NCBI RefSeq assembly: GCF_910596095.1
Contig: NC_056554.1
Span: 7,422,001 to 7,486,000, forward strand
Reading direction: 5' to 3'
DNA from: Thunnus maccoyii
Lineage: Eukaryota; Chordata; Actinopteri; Scombriformes; Scombridae
Length of the DNA: 64,000 nucleotides
The notes under the pieces were generated by a model, which saw only the letters and a list, made by a program, of their open reading frames with translations, did not search any database and was not told where the DNA came from. How positions within the stretch are numbered: the stretch's first letter is position 1; the number at the start of each line of letters is the position of its first letter. The translations under genes were made by a program, and so were the position numbers. Below, one piece after another: positions 59,845-64,000 of the stretch.

Positions 59845-61423
59845 CTAAAAAAAAAAAAAAAAAAAAAAGCATTTCTATAGATAAGCAAGCAAATAAACAA
59901 AATAGAGATAGAGACTATCCAGTGGAACCAACCCATTGCACTTCATGTCAAACTCATTTTGATAAAAGCATTTTGTTTTTTCTTGAAAATGTGATGATGA
60001 TTATGATCAAACCCATTAGGTTACACTTAACCTGAGTTCACCTTTAGTGCCAGTGTCGGACTGGTTAGGCAAGTTTGTATTAATTGCTGATCAGATTTCC
60101 ATTTCCATTTCAGTCTAAATTTTGTAACAGATTGCAACAACAATGAGAAATTTTGAATTTTTAAAGGGGGGAAATATGTTTTTATGTATAGTTACTTTGC
60201 TATAATGTGTCCCAGATACAATAATATAACTCCATTTGAAATTTTTCCTTGTTTATTTTTCATGACACGAAGTATTTTGTACCCCTTACACATCTTTCAA
60301 GTCTAGGACAGACACTTAAGTGCTTTAAGTTCAAGATGTTACTGATTTCCCTCGTTGTACAGCCAGCACATTCCTTCCCCCTGCAGACAAACACTTTCAG
60401 TTTTCAGCTTGGCTGAAGCCAAACCGCCCCGCAGAGGAATTTACAATGTTACGTTTAAGTATACAAACCTGAGCCATATATGTCCATGAAAAGGTGATAT
60501 CACACGGCTATATCGATAAATATCAATTCTAGTGGACGTGGAGACACACCCTCAAAACCCAGATCCAACTCTGCACGCACTGCAGGAAAGTCCATCATCA
60601 ATTTTGCATTAAGTGTTAATATCATGTTTGGAAAGAGACACTTGTTTGCTATCCAGTTTTAGCTCCTTTCGGTCTACAAAGCCTTGAATTAAAGAATTTA
60701 AATACATGTAGGCTATTAAAGAAGATATATATGGTCGTGGTATGAAGGAGAAAGTTTAAAAAAAAAACTCCATAGAAAACAAATGAAATGAACGACAGAT
60801 TTACCCTGATGGCTGCAAGACAAATATTTAGGTTTCGGTATTAGAGGAGTTCAGGCCACTTGTTGATATATGGCTACTTTTTGCAGCGCAGACAACAGAC
60901 GGGACAGTGAAACTATGAATGACGTAACGTGTCACACTTCGACTCCACACCCTCCATCGGGACCAAACTGTTTGGATGATGTGTTCCAGTCTTGTTCATA
61001 TGTATGAGTAAAAATTGCTTTTAGAAGCTCCCGATAAACTCAGTTAGAGCCGCAGACTGTAAAGAAGCCGGTAAACAGCGCGCAATATCGAGTTAAATCC
61101 TCCTGCCACCTCCGGGACAGCGAGTCGTCAAGGTAACCAGGAAACGCGATCAAAATGCCGGAAGCAAATAAATCTAGCCTTCACAATAAAACGACAGCGA
61201 TTTAGAGAAGAGTTTGTACTAAGCTTGTCTTTACACAAGATTTAATTTTGAAAGTCACAACCGGAAGACAACTTTTGTATCCTAGCTAGCTTGAAAGCTC
61301 TCGAGCCGGGAGTACAGAAAGCGACAAAATTAATAGCCGGCAAAACTTTAAAAGGGTTGAGAGTTGTAAAAGTTACTATAAATCAAAATAAAATATGCAT
61401 ATACATAATAAAAAAGATTCTAC
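59845..61423 (-). other. tdrd7: tdrd7 leader intron
   Basis: Runs from the inferred donor at 61423-61422 (AAGCAAG/GTAGAA on the minus strand) to the poly-T tract and AG immediately before the ATG. A run of about 20 T residues precedes the acceptor. No other gene is visible. Confidence 0.5.
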
Positions 61424-61570
61424 CTTGCTTTAAACAGACGGGGTGGTGAGGTTTGACAGGTCTGGTCCAGTCAGTGCTGTCAGCGCCACAGGGCTGAGCT
61501 GCGGCCGGAGCTCTGTCCCCGCCCGGTGTGTCTGCCAGCCGGTCCAGCACAGCCTCTCCTCCGCCGCCTG
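61424..61570 (-). promoter_or_regulatory. tdrd7: tdrd7 promoter and 5'UTR exon
   Basis: A local GC- and CpG-rich patch (GCGGCCGGAGC, CCCCGCCCGG) in otherwise AT-rich DNA. A minus-strand donor sits at its lower end. The exon probably runs from 61424 to somewhere near 61500. No TATA box is seen, which fits a CpG-type promoter. Confidence 0.45.
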
Positions 61571-63029
61571 ATTGGTCGGCTGTGCGTGGGCCTCTGGCTA
61601 ATTACACGTCAATGCATCCAGGGGCCGCAGCACAAGACAGAGGACACATGAATTGTCACGATTTATTGCTGATCATTTCTAACCTCACTTTACATTATTT
61701 TCCTGATTACTTTGGAAAAAATGTATTGTTTAGATACACTGAATATGAAAGGAATTTCTGTTCTCAGTTCTATTTGATTAATTTTCTCAGTTTTTTGACC
61801 AAGTTTTCTATATATTTGTGATTGTAGACTCAAGTTTTATACACAAGGTGATGTAAACTTGTTGTATACTTGTTTCAAAAAAGCTGTTTACTGGACCTGT
61901 GTTATTCAGCTTTTAGTTAAGACCCACTTAGTTTTGTCCTCTGATAAAAGACAAAACCTATACTTCCAGAACAATCCTATATACCTCCTATAAAAATTAT
62001 GCATTCATTGATATTCCAAGTATCAATTGATCTCTAGAATATTTTTATTAATCGATTAATCATCTAGTCTATAAATAGTCAGAAAACAGTGAAAAATGTT
62101 CAAAGTGGTGGCATCTTGATACTGTTTCTTTTGCCCAACCAATAATCAAAACTAAAAAAAAAAAAAGAATTTATAATGACATTAAACAGACAAAGCAGCA
62201 AATCCACACTAATATTAAGATCTCATTATTAATATTCCTAATAAAATAGGTTATGTTTATTAACTTCTCATGTTGGTATATTTACCCATATTTATTTCTA
62301 CTTTTTTGCAAAAATATTTTTACTTATTTATTTATTGTGAATTTCTTATGCACATTTAGTTAGTATCACAAAGAGAGAATTTTGCACTAAAAACAATTGT
62401 TACTTTGGAAGATACTCGCATGATTTGCCTAAATCATTAAATTGTTGTAAATTTGTGAAGCCTGCCAGATGTATAACTGATGTTATCATCTTATTGTGTA
62501 ACTCTGACACTACACATCTGACACTTGTCTCTCTTGTAAACTGTTATATTTGAGACACTGTTTTGCCCAGTCGTCTTCCTCATTCATATCTGAATTAAAA
62601 CCTCAATAAACCAACAACTAATGAATTGCTTATGGTCTGGTCCTTTGCAGTGTGCTTTTTATTAGTAGATTTCTGTGTAAATTCTGTCAAATAGTAAAAA
62701 CAAAAACCCATGAATTCAAGGTAATACGTAACTCTCCCATAGTTTTTTTTCTTTTTTTCCTGTACATTTGCTTTACATGTCTAATTTATGACAAATATTG
62801 CCAAGTTGAGTGTTTTTGTAATTTAGAGCTCTTAGCACAGTTGCAGTAATAATACTGATATTATGAGACAACAAAAAAATGGACAATATTCGTTATATTT
62901 TCAAAGAGAAGAAGATGGCAACCCCCCATGAAAACCTCATAAAGAATAAATAAATAAATAAATAAAATTTGCAGCCCAGATGGTCAGCTGGTGATAAGCG
63001 ACTGAGCCACCAGGGGCGCTAATCTTTGT
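61571..63029. other. Intergenic, AT-rich
   Basis: No gene supported. It includes a fragment of the GATTAAT-type MITE near 62020-62155, a plus-strand AATAAA at about 62603 without an attached gene, and an AATA repeat near 62945-62966. Confidence 0.5.
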
Positions 63030-63282
63030 CCTGTCAGGCCACGGACGCCATTTTTTTTTCCCTAGGAAAGCGAAGTCATGCACCTCCCTACTCTGCCTCT
63101 GATTGGCTAGTACTCACTGCCTTCGTTGGTTGGATTGGTTATGTTTATGTATGAGGAATTAGATTGGTTAGGATTAGGGTAATAATATCAGAATAAGCCA
63201 ATCAGAGGTAGAGTAGGGCGGGTCATAACATCGCCATCCTAGAAAAAAAATTTCGGCCACCGGACGTGACCTGTCAAAAAAC
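63030..63282. mobile_element. Palindromic MITE next to a promoter
   Basis: The left arm (CTGTCAGGCCACGGACGCCA, then T-run, CCTAGGAAAGCGAAGTCATG, then CCTACTCTGCCTCTGATTGG) is mirrored by the right arm (CCAATCAGAGGTAGAGTAGG, then CATCGCCATCCTAGAAA, A-run, CCGGACGTGACCTGTCA). The total is about 250 bp with a short AT-rich loop. The arms carry CCAAT boxes and a GCCAT/YY1-like motif. Confidence 0.65.
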
Positions 63283-63402
63283 GGAAGAGACTACCGGATT
63301 TCCAAGCTAGGCAGCCAAAAGATAATAACAGAGGATTATTGTTTATCTGTAGGAACATCTCTAGGAGCTACACTTGAATAAACGAATTACTGTGTATGCC
63401 AG
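63283..63402 (+). other. Probable first exon of a further plus-strand gene
   Basis: The sequence ends TGTATGCCAG/GTAAGTGA, a near-consensus donor at 63402. An ATG at 63396 would start a two-codon coding start (Met-Pro) in phase 1. CpG and CCAAT motifs lie just upstream. The rest of the gene would lie beyond the window, so its identity is unknown. Confidence 0.35.
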
Positions 63403-64000
63403 GTAAGTGACAAAATATAGCTATTCAACTGTAGCTTCTCATAAGTAGCTAGCTGTGACCTTGCTAACGTTATAACTTAAACCGGCCAATGTTAACGTTA
63501 GCTATGTTACCACTGACCAGCTCGTTAATGTAGATTAATTTTAAATTATGACAGTCAGCTCACACAGCTTTATAATTTTAAAGTCGTTTTATGTAACCTG
63601 AAGCTGTCAGTAGTAGTTTGAAAGTAGTTCAAGCAGAGAATGCAGGCATATTAGCTTCATTGTATGTCATTGTTTCTATAGCTACATTTTGCTACGTGGC
63701 TAGTTTAACGTTACGCCCTAAACATAAGTTGTTTTGGGTCTTATAATATTGTATATATTGTGTTTTATGTAAATATACTTCATCAGAATGTAAAGCTAAA
63801 TCATTGAATTAATGCAGCACCGGCCTTCTAACGGTACCTGGTGGAAGAAAAATCTGAAGTCAGCTACTGTTTGACAGCTGCTTATTGTTTTGATTGAGAA
63901 AGATTCATTGTTAACCTTTGTTAAGGATTGTGTTAGGATAATTTATGTTGTGTTAAAGGCAGGAATCATGACTAGTCTAGGCTAGTCACATCGTCACTGC
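63403..64000 (+). other. Probable first intron of the downstream gene
   Basis: AT-rich, non-coding sequence with repeated GCTAGC/TAACGTTA motifs. No exon was recognised before the end of the window. Confidence 0.3.

Noticed and set aside
1..64000. Search for prokaryotic-type systems, viral genes, rRNA or tRNA genes
   Set aside because: Nothing of this kind was recognised. The window is ordinary vertebrate chromosomal sequence apart from the items reported.

Overview
The window is a gene-rich piece of a ray-finned (teleost) fish nuclear genome. The signs are vertebrate spliced genes with GT/AG introns of about 80 bp to 4.6 kb, CA/GT microsatellites, many short palindromic DNA-transposon relatives (MITEs), and the vertebrate neighbour pair kdm6b-tmem88. 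I see no prokaryotic, viral or plasmid content. The species cannot be named from the sequence alone.

Layout. (1) About 1260-17480, plus strand: kdm6b (JMJD3), a histone H3K27me3 demethylase. It has a candidate CRE/AP-1 promoter, probable 5'UTR exons, 20 coding exons (4996-15889; 2291 aa when spliced) and a 1.6 kb 3'UTR. The JmjC iron ligands and the C-terminal zinc cysteines are intact. A large central exon carries a roughly 235-residue Glu/Arg/Lys block that looks like a single alpha-helix. (2) 22400-29780, plus strand: tmem88, a two-pass membrane inhibitor of Wnt/Dishevelled signalling (228 aa) ending in Val-Trp-Val. (3) 30874-32247, minus strand: two U1 snRNA genes with duplicated promoters, separated by a broken transposon-like reading frame. 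(4) 35000-39640, plus strand: cabp4, a photoreceptor synaptic EF-hand protein (217 aa), with an L1-type retrotransposon remnant in one intron. (5) 39720-61500, minus strand: tdrd7, a germ-granule and lens RNA-granule protein with three LOTUS and three Tudor domains (19 coding exons, 1146 aa). It converges tail to tail on cabp4. (6) 63030-64000: a palindromic MITE next to a probable first exon of a further plus-strand gene that leaves the window.

The genes do not form a pathway; they are neighbours by synteny (kdm6b-tmem88 are also adjacent in human). Splice junctions were placed by eye from GT/AG sites, reading-frame continuity and recalled family sequences. All coding exons join in frame, and the spliced lengths divide by three. 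The observations most worth checking are the Kdm6b helix and its 36-nt repeat, the paired U1 genes with a shared variant loop, a phase-matched alternative first exon in tdrd7 that would remove the first LOTUS domain, and an RGG box in Tdrd7.
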